DNA of 64,000 nt from Sphingobacteriaceae bacterium (GCA_024645045.1 JAHEGO010000001.1:1-64000); one strand, 5' to 3'; shown: positions 27,146 to 37,637, numbered from the stretch's first letter. Notes: generated by a model from the letters alone, not told the origin. A program made the numbers and translations.

Positions 27146-28084
27146 ATGCAACAGACATTATACAATCCATTTATTAATTTTGAGTTTAGGCCAAACACTT
27201 GTTTCTTAACAGGTGAAAAATTAGCCACAGACGCAACTCCGCTTAACATTTTCCCTGATTGGATCATGAATGAATTTGAGCTAAAGGATCAACCTTTTAA
27301 GCTCTTAGACGAAACCTATACCACTTACGGGAAATTAACACTGCCTTGTAGCGAAAATGCATATAAACGCATTCTACTTTTGCAAACAGAAGTTAAATTG
27401 GCATTTCAAAACGGTCCAGATGCATTGGCTAATTTAACTGAATGGAAATTATTTTTTTGGTCTGGTTTAATTGCATACGGTTTAATTTATAAAGAAATAA
27501 AACACGGATTAATCAATCAACAAAGAGGAGAAATATTTGATTTATCTCCTGCCTTAATTGAAAAGTTCAAAAACCTTTTATTTTTTTTACAAGGCATTGT
27601 TTATGAAATGGATAAATCAGAAGCAAAACCGTTTTCGCTTTTTACATTTAATGTTGAAAATGACGAAACCCTTGCTCCATTTGAGCATCGTAACGAAATA
27701 AACACAATGACATTGATGTTGCGAATTAAAAACACCGCCATTTTAATTTGTCTTCAAGACAATGGTGCAAATGAAATTTACCATCAAGCGTTAGTTGAAA
27801 AAATAAATAAACAGGCAATTTCCGCAAAACAATTTCAAGAGATTAACGCAAAAGTATTTTATTCAAACTACTTGTTTAATCAAATTATGCAATATGATTT
27901 TGTTATACACCAAAACAAAATTTACATCAGTAGCCTTAATGGATTTTTTGCTAAACCTCCTTTTGATGAATGGATTAATAAAACTTATGCCCAGGTATTG
28001 GAAGCGTTTTGGAAACCTTGGAATGTATCTTTAATGGATATCTTAAAAGATCCAACTTGTCCAGTTTCGGCTTTTGAAGCTTAA
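27146..28084 (+). CDS. Conserved-looking hypothetical cytoplasmic protein
   Basis: I do not recognise the family. The 312 residues have no signal peptide or transmembrane helix. The N-terminus reads FRPNTCFLTGEKLATDATPLNIFPDWIMNEFELKDQPFKLLDE, where CFLTGE plus an IFPDW turn resembles the opening of HNH-like or zinc-knuckle proteins, but only one cysteine is present so no metal site is evident. The middle is helical and aromatic-rich (WKLFFWSGLIAYGLIYKEI) and the C-terminal part mixes strands and helices. Codon use and base composition match the surrounding genes. It is transcribed alone between the epimerase and a secreted BNR protein. Confidence 0.65.
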   Translation: MQQTLYNPFINFEFRPNTCFLTGEKLATDATPLNIFPDWIMNEFELKDQPFKLLDETYTTYGKLTLPCSENAYKRILLLQTEVKLAFQNGPDALANLTEWKLFFWSGLIAYGLIYKEIKHGLINQQRGEIFDLSPALIEKFKNLLFFLQGIVYEMDKSEAKPFSLFTFNVENDETLAPFEHRNEINTMTLMLRIKNTAILICLQDNGANEIYHQALVEKINKQAISAKQFQEINAKVFYSNYLFNQIMQYDFVIHQNKIYISSLNGFFAKPPFDEWINKTYAQVLEAFWKPWNVSLMDILKDPTCPVSAFEA

Positions 28085-28183
28085 AAAGCAGTATTTTTTG
28101 TCAAAAACCACCTAAAAAACAAGAAAAGCGACGCTACTTTCGCATTTTTATTAACTTGCAGCAGAATATAATATCAATAATTT

Positions 28184-29563
28184 ATGAAAAGAAAACTTTT
28201 ACTTTTATTAGGCTTAGTAGTTGCAGGTTTTTCAGTATCTGCACAAAAAGCATTTCACACGCAAAATTCTGGTTTTGCAACGGCATCTAGAGGCATCAAC
28301 GATTTTGATGTTGTAGATTCTAATATTGTTTGGGCAGTTGCCTATGATGGTTCTGGCGCAGCAGCTACCATTCGTGATTTTACAGTAACAACTGATGGTG
28401 GATATTCTTGGTTAGCAGGCGCTGTGAAAGGCACAACTGCAACAGCTTTGAACAATTATGGCTTAGCAAACATTTCAGCAATTAATGGTACTACTGCTTA
28501 TGCATCAATCTACCCAGTAACAACTGCAATTGGGTTACAAGGTGTTTACAAAACAGAAAATGCAGGCGCAACTTGGACTAAAGTTTCTACAGGTGCATTT
28601 ACTAATGCAAGTTCATTTATCAACGTAGTTCATTTTTTTGATGCACAAAATGGTATTGCAGCAGGTGATCCAGCAAATGGTTATTTTGAAATCTATACAA
28701 CTTCAAATGGTGGTGCGAATTGGACTCGTGTTCCAAGTGCAAACATTCCTTGCACTCCATTAGCTAGCGAGTACGGAACCGTAGGTTACTATGCTGCATA
28801 TGACAGTACATTTGTTTACCCAACAACATTTGGTCGTATATTATTAAGTAGAGATATGGGTGCTACTTGGGCTTTGGGAACAACACCACTAGACAGTACA
28901 GATGGTACTGCTTTACCAAGCATTTCATTCCAAGATCATGATTTTGCAGTAGCAGTAATGGCTAACACAACTGCAGCAGTTAATACATTTATTATTTCTC
29001 AAGATGGTGGATTAAACTGGGATTACGCCGGAATTGATACTGTTGGTGGCGTTTATGATTTCAATGCAATAGAATATGTTAAAGGTACAGTGGGCACTTG
29101 GTTTGCTACATCAGCAAATTCAACATCTGGCGGTATGGGTGCGGCTTATACAGAAGATGGAGCACAAACTTGGATCAGTATTGATAAAGAACAACACACT
29201 TGTGTTCGCTTCAATGACATCAACAATGGATGGGCAGGCGGATTCAATACATCTGCTACTGTTGGAGGAATTTCGAAATGGGGTTCTGTAAGAACCGCTG
29301 CAGGTATTTCAAACAATAAAGTTGATGGTTTTGTAGTATATCCAAATCCTTCTAATGGTAAATTTTATGTGAAAGCAAACGTTAAAGGTGCTTCAGCTAT
29401 TAAAGTAATGGACTTAACAGGAAGAGTAGTATTCCAAGAAAACTACCCAACTAAAGCGTTATTATTCACTTCAATTGATTTGAGCAATCAAACACCTGGA
29501 ATATATTTTGTAGAAGTTCGCGAAGGAAACAATGTTTCTATTCAAAAAGTTAGCGTACAATAA
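28184..29563 (+). CDS. T9SS-secreted BNR-repeat (sortilin/sialidase-like propeller) protein
   Basis: 459 residues: signal peptide (cleavage after VSAQ, residue 20), then a beta-propeller built of BNR/Asp-box-like repeats (TDGGYSWLAG, ENAGATWTKVS, SNGGANWTRV, RDMGATWALG, QDGGLNWDYAG, EDGAQTWISI), then a T9SS sorting tail (VVYPNPSNGKFYVKANVKG ... LSNQTPGIYFVEVREG...KVSVQ). Such propellers bind or hydrolyse glycans in sialidases, but the catalytic arginine triad and Tyr/Glu pair are not evident here, so I call it a structural or binding propeller. A TACTTTCG sequence about 40 bases upstream of the ATG could be the promoter -7 box. Confidence 0.88.
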   Translation: MKRKLLLLLGLVVAGFSVSAQKAFHTQNSGFATASRGINDFDVVDSNIVWAVAYDGSGAAATIRDFTVTTDGGYSWLAGAVKGTTATALNNYGLANISAINGTTAYASIYPVTTAIGLQGVYKTENAGATWTKVSTGAFTNASSFINVVHFFDAQNGIAAGDPANGYFEIYTTSNGGANWTRVPSANIPCTPLASEYGTVGYYAAYDSTFVYPTTFGRILLSRDMGATWALGTTPLDSTDGTALPSISFQDHDFAVAVMANTTAAVNTFIISQDGGLNWDYAGIDTVGGVYDFNAIEYVKGTVGTWFATSANSTSGGMGAAYTEDGAQTWISIDKEQHTCVRFNDINNGWAGGFNTSATVGGISKWGSVRTAAGISNNKVDGFVVYPNPSNGKFYVKANVKGASAIKVMDLTGRVVFQENYPTKALLFTSIDLSNQTPGIYFVEVREGNNVSIQKVSVQ

Positions 29564-29580
29564 ATAATATTAATCAATGA

Positions 29581-29606
29581 AAAGGCGGGCTTGTCCCGCC
29601 TTTTTT
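29581..29606 (+). terminator. Intrinsic terminator after the BNR protein gene
   Basis: AAAGGCGGG and CCCGCCTTT form a perfect 9-bp stem around the loop CTTGT, followed by TTT. Confidence 0.9.
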
Positions 29607-29641
29607 GTTTAGCGGTGCATATAAAATAATTATATTCGCTT

Positions 29642-30715
29642 ATGCAAAATTACCATGTTATCGGGCTCATGTCTGGCACCTCTTTAGATGGTGTAGATTT
29701 GGCTTATTGCAAATTTATTTTTAAAAATAACAGTTGGGAATATCAAATTATACACGCCAAGTGTATTCAATATGATCAACTATGGAAAAAAAAATTAGCT
29801 AATGCAGAAAACGAAAACGCATTAGCAATTAGTATGTTGGATGTTGAGCTTGGGAAATATTTTGCAATACTTATCAATAATTTTATAGAAGAAAATAATA
29901 TAAATGCTGTAGATTTTATCGCTTCACATGGGCACACAATTTTTCATCAGCCTGAACATAATTTAACTTTACAAATTGGATCTTGCGCGTCAATCTCAGC
30001 TAACACAGGCATTAGCACGGTTTGTGATTTTAGAACAATGGACGTTTCAATGGGTGGACAAGGTGCTCCATTAGTTCCGATCGGCGACCGAGATTTGTTC
30101 TCAAACTTTGATTTCTGTTTGAATATTGGTGGTATTGCAAATGTTTCTTTTAATTTAAATGGAGAACGATTGGCTTATGATATTTGTCCGGCAAACATGA
30201 TGTTAAATTATTATTTGCCAGACAAGCACATGATGTTTGATCATTCTGGAGTCATTGCAAGATCGGGGTCGTGTAATAGTGACTTATTAGCCGAATTAAA
30301 CATGCTTGCCTACTATAATCAAGAGCCGCCAAAGTCTCTCGGAAAAGAATGGGTGCTTGCGAATATTTATACTTTAGTATCAAAATTTAAACTCAACAAT
30401 CAAGACATACTAGCAACTTTAGTAGAACATATAGCTATGCAAATCGCTAAAAGTTGCAGAAACACTAGCAAAAACCCTAAAGTTTTAATTACCGGCGGCG
30501 GGGCTTATCATCATTATTTAATAGAAAGAATTAATTTTCATACATCTGCACAAATCATAATTCCCGCAGCAGAGTTAATTGAATTTAAAGAAGCATTGAT
30601 TTTTGCTTTTTTAGGAGTGTTAAGAATGAGAAATGAAAACAATTGTTTAGCTAGCGTAACTGGCGCCAAAAAAGATAATTGTGGCGGCGCAGTTTATTTT
30701 GCAAATCAAAAATAA
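29642..30715 (+). CDS. anmK: Anhydro-N-acetylmuramic acid kinase
   Basis: Phosphorylates and opens 1,6-anhydro-MurNAc to MurNAc-6-phosphate, the sugar arm of murein recycling. The 357 residues show the family signature at the N-terminus (GLMSGTSLDGVDLAYC), SHGHTIFHQP, the central VCDFRTMDVSMGGQGAPLVPIGD, NIGGIANVSF, and the C-terminal ATP segment VLITGGGAYHHYLIERI. The length is normal for the family. Only three bases separate its stop from the kinase gene downstream, so these are probably one transcript. A TATATTCG sequence just before the start may be the -7 promoter box. Confidence 0.97.
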   Translation: MQNYHVIGLMSGTSLDGVDLAYCKFIFKNNSWEYQIIHAKCIQYDQLWKKKLANAENENALAISMLDVELGKYFAILINNFIEENNINAVDFIASHGHTIFHQPEHNLTLQIGSCASISANTGISTVCDFRTMDVSMGGQGAPLVPIGDRDLFSNFDFCLNIGGIANVSFNLNGERLAYDICPANMMLNYYLPDKHMMFDHSGVIARSGSCNSDLLAELNMLAYYNQEPPKSLGKEWVLANIYTLVSKFKLNNQDILATLVEHIAMQIAKSCRNTSKNPKVLITGGGAYHHYLIERINFHTSAQIIIPAAELIEFKEALIFAFLGVLRMRNENNCLASVTGAKKDNCGGAVYFANQK

Positions 30716-30718
30716 CAA

Positions 30719-33700
30719 ATGCGAATATTTAAAAAAAATACTAAAACATTTATTTTATGGGCTTTATTTTTTAGCTCATTGTCAATCACTAGTATTTATT
30801 TTCAGCGCAAAACACAAGTAATTCAGCGCGAAAAAATTAGCATTCAAAAAAAAATTCTAAAAGAATTAAACCTTGCCGAAACATTTTTATCAGACACCAT
30901 CGTTCAACAGATATGTGCTACAAATATTGATTCTATTGATAAGCAAGCATGGGACTATTTAATAGAACAGACCAATAAGCGTCAGCATATCGCGCTAATT
31001 TATCAACACAATAAGTTAAAATATTGGACAAATAATGCAATAGTATTAAACGAAAAAGAATTAGTAAGCTTACCTAATTTCTCGTTTCAGAAAATTAGAA
31101 ATGCGTATTATATCATTTATAAAAAATCAAATAAAAAAAATATACTGCTTTTATTAATTCCCATTAAGCATGCTTATTCATACGAAAATGAATATTTAAA
31201 AAATAAATTTGAAGAAAGATTAAAAATTCCAGATTACATTTCTCTAAATGAAAAAGATGCATCTGACAAATCGAGTATCCTAGATTTAAAAGGGAATGAA
31301 ATCTTTACTATTTCCATTTCTGATTCAAAACTAAAAAGTCATCACTTTTATTTTGAAATATGCTGTGAATTACTGGCATTTATTTTTGCTATGTCTGCAT
31401 TACTTCTGTATTTGGCTCAATTGGCACATAGAAAAGCTAAAGGACTAGCAATACTTGCCTTGTTTGCTATATTATTAGCCTTAAAAACAGTTACATTATA
31501 TTTTCATTTACCTAAGGCCATCTTTCAGTTGCCTATTTTTGGGCCAAGTCTATTCGCGAGCAACTTTCTATTCGCTTCATTTGGTGAGTTAATTTTTAAC
31601 GTATTTCTTTTATCAATATTTATCCAGTTTTTATATTCTACTATAGCTAATCATAAAATTATAAAATCTGGGACCTTTTTATTTTTATTGCAAATTATAA
31701 TAGCTGCTTTAGCAGTATTTTACACTTTCTTTATTAAGACACTGGTTTTAGATTCAAGTATATCATTCGACTTTTTCAATATTGAAAACCTAAACATATA
31801 CAGCCTAATAGGATTAACACTTATAGGGATTGTAAGCTATCAGTTTTACTTATTACTATACACTGCAATTTCCATAGTCGACAGTTCGATTTTTAATTTA
31901 AAACTTCGAAAAATAATTTTTACCCACGCTGCATTAATGATAGTAGCATATTTTTATGTTACAATTGTAATAATACCGCTAAGCATAACATTTGTTATTT
32001 CATTTGCATTACTCAACAGTAAATTTTCTGATAAGCAGCGTTTCCCTTTATCATATATTATATTAATAATATCGTTGTTTGTTTTACTTACGGTAAGTCT
32101 ACTGTTTTATTATTCAAATCAGAAAGAAACACAAAACAGAGAATTACTAATCTCAAAATTAGCCCTTGCAAACGACCCCATTGCTGAGTATTTACTGGAT
32201 GATATTTTAATTAATGCTGCTAAGGATCCTTATATTATCAATCAAATGGGGAAAAGCCAGCCAAATCTGGGTTTAATTTCTGATCGATTAAAGTCTAATC
32301 ATTTTAATGGTTATTTTTCAAAATACAATCGCAACATCCAGTTTTTTTCTTTAAATAACAAATACGATCGTTATCAATCGTTGTTGATGGATTCGTTTAT
32401 TTCTAATGCATGCGAAGCAACAGCAAATCAAAATTTATTTTACCAGACTAATAACGACGGTATATTAAATTATTATGCAAAAATAAAATACCATATTCAA
32501 GGGAGTGAAATTTTAGCAATTGTATCATTAACTGCAAATTATTTTAGAGAAGATAATATATATCCAGAATTATTTTTAGAAGGGAATCTACGTGTCAATA
32601 AAGACTTTAACCCATATTCTTACGCAATTTATAAGAATGAAAAATTAATTTCTCAAAAGGGAGACTACCCTTATTTTTCAACACCAAAAGATTTTTATAT
32701 TCCATTAAAAGATTTTGTCAAAAATGGCTATAGCCATATGGTTTATAGGCCTAACAAAGAATCGCTAATTGTTGTAAGCAAAGAAAATTATAGTTTGGTA
32801 AAATATTTTTCTTTTTACATTTATGTTTTTTTGGCTTATTTGTTTTTGTTTATTATCATTTACTTAGTAGGTATATTTATCAAAACCAAAACAAGTTTAA
32901 TTTCTTGGAATGCAATAAATCACAGAATGCACTTGCTTTTCAAAACCAGGATACAATTATCTTTAGTTGTTGCTGTTGTCATTTCTATTTCAATAATGGG
33001 TATTGTTACCTATTCATATATTAGCAATCTAAATGAATCGCAAGAACAAGATAAATTAAGTCAAAAATTACATGCCATTCAAAATATATTAAATGAACAA
33101 ACAAATTCAGCAAGATTTATTTTAGCTGTAAATAATGATCAATTTAACCAAGACTTCCAGAGAGTTGCTGATTTATATCAAAGCGATATAAACTTATATG
33201 ACTTAAACGGGAAACTACTATTATCCACAAGACCTAAACTTATTGCTGCTGGTCTTACAGCTAATTACATGAATCCTACGGCTTTTTTAAAACTTTCAAT
33301 TGATGGTCAGTCGGAATTGTATTTAAAGGAGCAAGTTGGTGATTTAAAATATTTGTCTGCCTATATACCTATCAGAAATTCAAAATCTGAAATCATAGCC
33401 TATTTGAATTTACCCTACTTTGCAAATGTTGACGAATACAATCAAAAAATAGCGCTTTTTTTCAGCACCATTATCAATAGTTATGTTTTAATTATTTTTA
33501 TTTTTTCAGCAATTGCTTTCTTTATTGCAAAATCGCTCACTGCTCCTTTAAATCTTATTCAGAAAGAATTAGCTAAAATTAAATTGGGTGAAAAAATGAA
33601 ATCGATTAATTGGAAGAGCAACGACGAAATTGGCACTTTGATACAAGCATACAATAATATGATTATTGAATTAGAAGAAAGTGCAAATATGCTTGCAAAA

Positions 33701-34381
33701 TCTGAAAGAGAAAGCGCATGGAAAGAAATGGCAAAGCAAGTAGCACATGAAATCAAAAACCCTTTAACACCAATGAAATTAGGCCTTCAGTTACTTGAAA
33801 GGTCATACAAAAACAATGATGAAGACTTTAACACAAGGTTTGAAATTTTTGCTAAATCATTTATTCAACAAATTGATAACTTAACAAATATTGCGAATGA
33901 ATTTGCTAATTATGCGCAAATGCCTAAAACTAAGTTAGCAGAAATAAATATTAAAACAGCATTACTTGCCTCTTTAGAATTATTTAAAAATAATACACAT
34001 GCAGTAATTAAAATAATTGATGAAACATCTGAAAAAATTACAGTATTAGGAGACCACGATAATTTTATTAGCATATTTAACAACTTGCTGAGCAATGCAA
34101 TTCAAGCAACCGAACAGATTGAACAAGCTCAAATAAGTATTCACTTATCAATTACTAAAGAAAAACTTTTATTAAAATTTGAAGATAATGGAGCAGGAAT
34201 TCCATTATCAATTCAACCCCAAATTTTTGAACCTAGTTTTACAACTAAAAATAGTGGTATGGGCTTAGGTCTTGCAATTGTAAAGAGTAATTTGGCACAA
34301 ATAGGAGCAGATATCTGGTTTGAGAGTACAGCCAATAAAGGCACTACATTTTACGTTTTAATACCTATTATTAAACAATAA
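30719..34381 (+). CDS. Very large multi-pass sensor histidine kinase
   Basis: 1220 residues. An N-terminal anchor (about 10-26) and a periplasmic domain (about 30-205) lead to a block of seven or eight transmembrane helices (about 210-470), a second external region (about 475-695), another pair of helices near 700-730 and 745-770, a third sensor loop, and a last helix near 912-940. Then come HAMP (ISKSLTAPLNLIQKELAKI...WKSNDEIGTL), the dimerization box VAHEIKNPLTPMK with phosphorylatable H1010, and the ATPase domain (NLLSNAIQAT, DNGAGIP, FTTKNSGMGLGLAIVKSNL). The kinase core resembles the NtrY/AtoS group. No response regulator is encoded nearby. The gene overlaps the next by one base (TAATG), so sensor and outer-membrane protein are translationally coupled. 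The signal is unknown. Confidence 0.9.
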   Translation: MRIFKKNTKTFILWALFFSSLSITSIYFQRKTQVIQREKISIQKKILKELNLAETFLSDTIVQQICATNIDSIDKQAWDYLIEQTNKRQHIALIYQHNKLKYWTNNAIVLNEKELVSLPNFSFQKIRNAYYIIYKKSNKKNILLLLIPIKHAYSYENEYLKNKFEERLKIPDYISLNEKDASDKSSILDLKGNEIFTISISDSKLKSHHFYFEICCELLAFIFAMSALLLYLAQLAHRKAKGLAILALFAILLALKTVTLYFHLPKAIFQLPIFGPSLFASNFLFASFGELIFNVFLLSIFIQFLYSTIANHKIIKSGTFLFLLQIIIAALAVFYTFFIKTLVLDSSISFDFFNIENLNIYSLIGLTLIGIVSYQFYLLLYTAISIVDSSIFNLKLRKIIFTHAALMIVAYFYVTIVIIPLSITFVISFALLNSKFSDKQRFPLSYIILIISLFVLLTVSLLFYYSNQKETQNRELLISKLALANDPIAEYLLDDILINAAKDPYIINQMGKSQPNLGLISDRLKSNHFNGYFSKYNRNIQFFSLNNKYDRYQSLLMDSFISNACEATANQNLFYQTNNDGILNYYAKIKYHIQGSEILAIVSLTANYFREDNIYPELFLEGNLRVNKDFNPYSYAIYKNEKLISQKGDYPYFSTPKDFYIPLKDFVKNGYSHMVYRPNKESLIVVSKENYSLVKYFSFYIYVFLAYLFLFIIIYLVGIFIKTKTSLISWNAINHRMHLLFKTRIQLSLVVAVVISISIMGIVTYSYISNLNESQEQDKLSQKLHAIQNILNEQTNSARFILAVNNDQFNQDFQRVADLYQSDINLYDLNGKLLLSTRPKLIAAGLTANYMNPTAFLKLSIDGQSELYLKEQVGDLKYLSAYIPIRNSKSEIIAYLNLPYFANVDEYNQKIALFFSTIINSYVLIIFIFSAIAFFIAKSLTAPLNLIQKELAKIKLGEKMKSINWKSNDEIGTLIQAYNNMIIELEESANMLAKSERESAWKEMAKQVAHEIKNPLTPMKLGLQLLERSYKNNDEDFNTRFEIFAKSFIQQIDNLTNIANEFANYAQMPKTKLAEINIKTALLASLELFKNNTHAVIKIIDETSEKITVLGDHDNFISIFNNLLSNAIQATEQIEQAQISIHLSITKEKLLLKFEDNGAGIPLSIQPQIFEPSFTTKNSGMGLGLAIVKSNLAQIGADIWFESTANKGTTFYVLIPIIKQ

Positions 34382-37300
34382 TGTATCATAAGGCCTTATT
34401 TTTCACTCTTTTGCTCTCTATGCCGTCATTTATCTATGCACAAAATGCCATTGAAAGCAAAGATTCAATAAATAAACCATTACCTACTTTCTTAACTAAA
34501 AAATATTTTCACCGCGACAGTTTAACACTTTTCCAAAGAAGCGCACCGGTAGCAAACCCATTTGCTATTCCTAAAAACTCCACTGATTTTAATTTAGACA
34601 ACGGCATTTCTAAAACTGGAAGTATTTCAAGGGCAATAAATATTGGCAACACACAAGACCTGGGAGTTATGTCATCTTTTAACTTGCAACTTTCTGGAAA
34701 ACTGAGCAACGAAATAGATTTATTAGCAGTTATTGCAGATGACAATATTCCAGTTCAGCCCGATGGCAACACACAACAGCTTCAAGAATTTGATCGTGTA
34801 TTTATACAGTTAAACAATGCTAAAAGTAAATTAATTGCAGGTGACTTTGAATTGAAAAGTAACGGAAGTTATTTTTTAAATTATTTAAAAAAAGGTAAAG
34901 GATTTCTGATAAACACAAACCAAAAAAACTATCAACTTTCTTTTGGCACTGCAATAGCAAAAGGGAAATATAGCAAATATAATTTTCTTGGAACCGAAGG
35001 CAGTCAAGGGCCTTATAGAATTAAGGGACCAAATAATGAGCCCTATATAATTATTATGGCTGGTACCGAGCGTGTATACATTGACGGAGAATTGTTAAAG
35101 AGAGGCGAAACGCAAGATTATACAATTGACTATAATACAGCTGAAATAACTTTTACAAACAAGCGTATGATTACTGCATATGCAAGAATAACAATTGAGT
35201 TTGAATATTCTGAAAAAAGTTATAGTAGAACAGTAAATGTTTTAAATGCATCTTTCAAACAAGAAGAAATTGATTATAAAATAAATTATTACAACGAGCA
35301 GGATAATAAAAATATTAGCTTCCTACAGAATTTATCGAATGAACAAAAAGTATTCTTAAGCAATTTAGGCGACCATATTGATCAAGCATATACAAGTTCT
35401 GATGATACGGTTTCGCTAAATACCAATCAAATTCTCTACCAAAAAATAGATAGTTTAGGGTACACAATTTATGTTTACCGACCGTTATATGATGGACAGA
35501 AATACAGATTAATTTTCACCGATTTAGGCCCCAACGCAGGGAATTATATTCTTAGCAATAATAGTGCTAATGGCCGCGTATACCAATGGATACAACCAAT
35601 TTCAGGTGTACCACAAGGGAATTACGAGCCAGTTGTTAAATTAATTACGCCAAAAAAACACGAGCAACTGAGTATTGGATTATCTTTCACGCCACACAAA
35701 AATTGGAAAATTAGCAATGAGACAGCAATTAGCAATAAAGATTTGAATTTATATGCAACCAAAGACGATCAAGACAATATTGGTTTTGCAAACAAGACCC
35801 AAATTTATAATCAATTAAAACTATTTAAAGATAGCGTTAGAAGTATAAATTTAGAGAATAATATTTCAATAGAATTAAGTGATAAAAACTTCAATGCTAT
35901 AGAGAATTATCGACCGATACAGTTTAACAGAAGTTATAATATTACGAACACAAACAGGGCAAATGATATATGGATAAATTTAAATAGTAGGATAATCAAG
36001 GACGCTGATAATTTTTTAGAATACCATGCAAGCTTTTATCATCAAAAGAATCAGTATAACGCATTACAACACCAAATTACCGGTGGCATTTTAAATAATA
36101 AATGGAAGCTCAACACCAATACATCTCTACTTCTTAGCGAATCGACTTACATTTTATCGAGCACAAATTACGTAAAACAAAAAGCGAACTTAGAAAGAAA
36201 TTTACATTTATTTACACTTGGCATTTTCCAAGAATTGGAAAACAATAGGACAAGAATGAAGCTCAGTGATTCGCTAAATAAAAATAGCTTTGCATTTAAT
36301 GATTTTGGAATTTATATAAAAAACAAAAACAATAGCAATCAAAATATTAAAATTGCTTACAATCATCGAACAGATCAAAATCCATATTTAAATAATTTAA
36401 GCACAAGCACTTTCGCTAATGCAGTTTCTTTGAGCACTGAATTCAATGGAAACAAAAAATCTATTTGGGCACTTAATTATTTATACAGAAAATTTGAAGT
36501 TAACCAAAGTAATACGAGTTTAAAAAATGATGAAAATGCAATTGCTAGAATTAAACACGATGGTGTTATTTGGAATGGTGTTATTCAAACTGCTACATTT
36601 TACGAATTAGGATCAGGCCAAGAGCCTAAAAGGGCATATTCCTTTGTTGAAGTGCCTATCGGGCAAGGCTTATATGTATATAAAGACTATAACAATAACG
36701 GAATTAAAGAATTAAATGAATTTGAACTTGCCAAGTTCTCGTATGAAGCCAATTACATTAAAGTAAGTTTAATGTCAACTGATTTTATCAGAACTAAATC
36801 TACTAGCATATCAGAAAATATTTTATTTGACCTAAGCAGTATACAATCTGAAATGGGTTTGATTCAAAATGCATTGAAACTTTTTTCAAATCAATTCACT
36901 TTAAAGTTAGATAAGAAAGTCGCTGATGGCGGAGATTTTAGTATAAATCCATTTTTAATTAAACAAATGGATACTTCTTTGATTTCTTTTGCAAAAGCAA
37001 TCAGAAACACATGTTATTTTAACAGAGCAAATCCTGTTTTTGGGGTGGATTATACCTATCAGCAAACTGAAAACAAAAGCCTATTGGTGAACGGTTTTGA
37101 GAGTAGAAAAAAATTGGAACACATTTTGCAAATTCGTAAGATATTCTTTGAGAATTACCTTACAAATATTTTTCTTCGTTTAGGCTCAAAGGGCTTTAAT
37201 TCTTACTATTTTACAGAAAAAAACTATGCAATTAGTTTCATAGAATTTAAGCCAGAATTAACTTATCAATTCAATAGTTTCTGGCGTTTAACCACAGCGG

Positions 37301-37632
37301 CAAGTTATGCAGCGCAGACCAACCAGAGCACCATTAAAGAGCAAGCAACAAGATTGTCTTTCAACGCAGAAGCAAATTATAATGCAGCTAGTTCTTATAG
37401 TATTAGTAGCAAATGCAGCTTTATTAAGAATTCTTATAATGCGAATACAAATAATACCATAGCTTATGAAATGCTAGAAGGACTTCAAAAAGGGAACAAC
37501 TACACTTGGAGTTTAATCTTTCAAAGAAACTTTTCAACAGGCGTACAATTGAGTTTGATATATGATGGAAGAGCATCCGATCAAGCACCAACTATTAATA
37601 TTGGAAGCGTTCAAGCAAGAGCGTATTTTTAG
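34381..37632 (+). CDS. Large outer-membrane protein coupled to the sensor kinase
   Basis: 1083 residues with a signal peptide (ends FIYAQ, residue 21). The N-terminal quarter has a recognisable lineage-typical block: GSISRAINIGNTQDLGVMSSFNLQLSGKLSNEIDLLAVIADDNIPVQPDGNTQQLQEFDRVFIQL and KLIAGDFELKS. The following stretch (YRIKGPNNEPYIIIMAGTERVYIDGELLKRGETQDYTIDYNTAEITF) matches a beta-sandwich seen in such surface proteins. The remainder is rich in alternating aromatic strands and the last residue is phenylalanine (VQARAYF), both typical of outer-membrane beta-barrels. I do not know its function. A coupled start codon with the histidine kinase suggests it supplies or receives the kinase's envelope signal. 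A terminator follows. Confidence 0.75.
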   Translation: MYHKALFFTLLLSMPSFIYAQNAIESKDSINKPLPTFLTKKYFHRDSLTLFQRSAPVANPFAIPKNSTDFNLDNGISKTGSISRAINIGNTQDLGVMSSFNLQLSGKLSNEIDLLAVIADDNIPVQPDGNTQQLQEFDRVFIQLNNAKSKLIAGDFELKSNGSYFLNYLKKGKGFLINTNQKNYQLSFGTAIAKGKYSKYNFLGTEGSQGPYRIKGPNNEPYIIIMAGTERVYIDGELLKRGETQDYTIDYNTAEITFTNKRMITAYARITIEFEYSEKSYSRTVNVLNASFKQEEIDYKINYYNEQDNKNISFLQNLSNEQKVFLSNLGDHIDQAYTSSDDTVSLNTNQILYQKIDSLGYTIYVYRPLYDGQKYRLIFTDLGPNAGNYILSNNSANGRVYQWIQPISGVPQGNYEPVVKLITPKKHEQLSIGLSFTPHKNWKISNETAISNKDLNLYATKDDQDNIGFANKTQIYNQLKLFKDSVRSINLENNISIELSDKNFNAIENYRPIQFNRSYNITNTNRANDIWINLNSRIIKDADNFLEYHASFYHQKNQYNALQHQITGGILNNKWKLNTNTSLLLSESTYILSSTNYVKQKANLERNLHLFTLGIFQELENNRTRMKLSDSLNKNSFAFNDFGIYIKNKNNSNQNIKIAYNHRTDQNPYLNNLSTSTFANAVSLSTEFNGNKKSIWALNYLYRKFEVNQSNTSLKNDENAIARIKHDGVIWNGVIQTATFYELGSGQEPKRAYSFVEVPIGQGLYVYKDYNNNGIKELNEFELAKFSYEANYIKVSLMSTDFIRTKSTSISENILFDLSSIQSEMGLIQNALKLFSNQFTLKLDKKVADGGDFSINPFLIKQMDTSLISFAKAIRNTCYFNRANPVFGVDYTYQQTENKSLLVNGFESRKKLEHILQIRKIFFENYLTNIFLRLGSKGFNSYYFTEKNYAISFIEFKPELTYQFNSFWRLTTAASYAAQTNQSTIKEQATRLSFNAEANYNAASSYSISSKCSFIKNSYNANTNNTIAYEMLEGLQKGNNYTWSLIFQRNFSTGVQLSLIYDGRASDQAPTINIGSVQARAYF

Positions 37633-37637
37633 AAATA

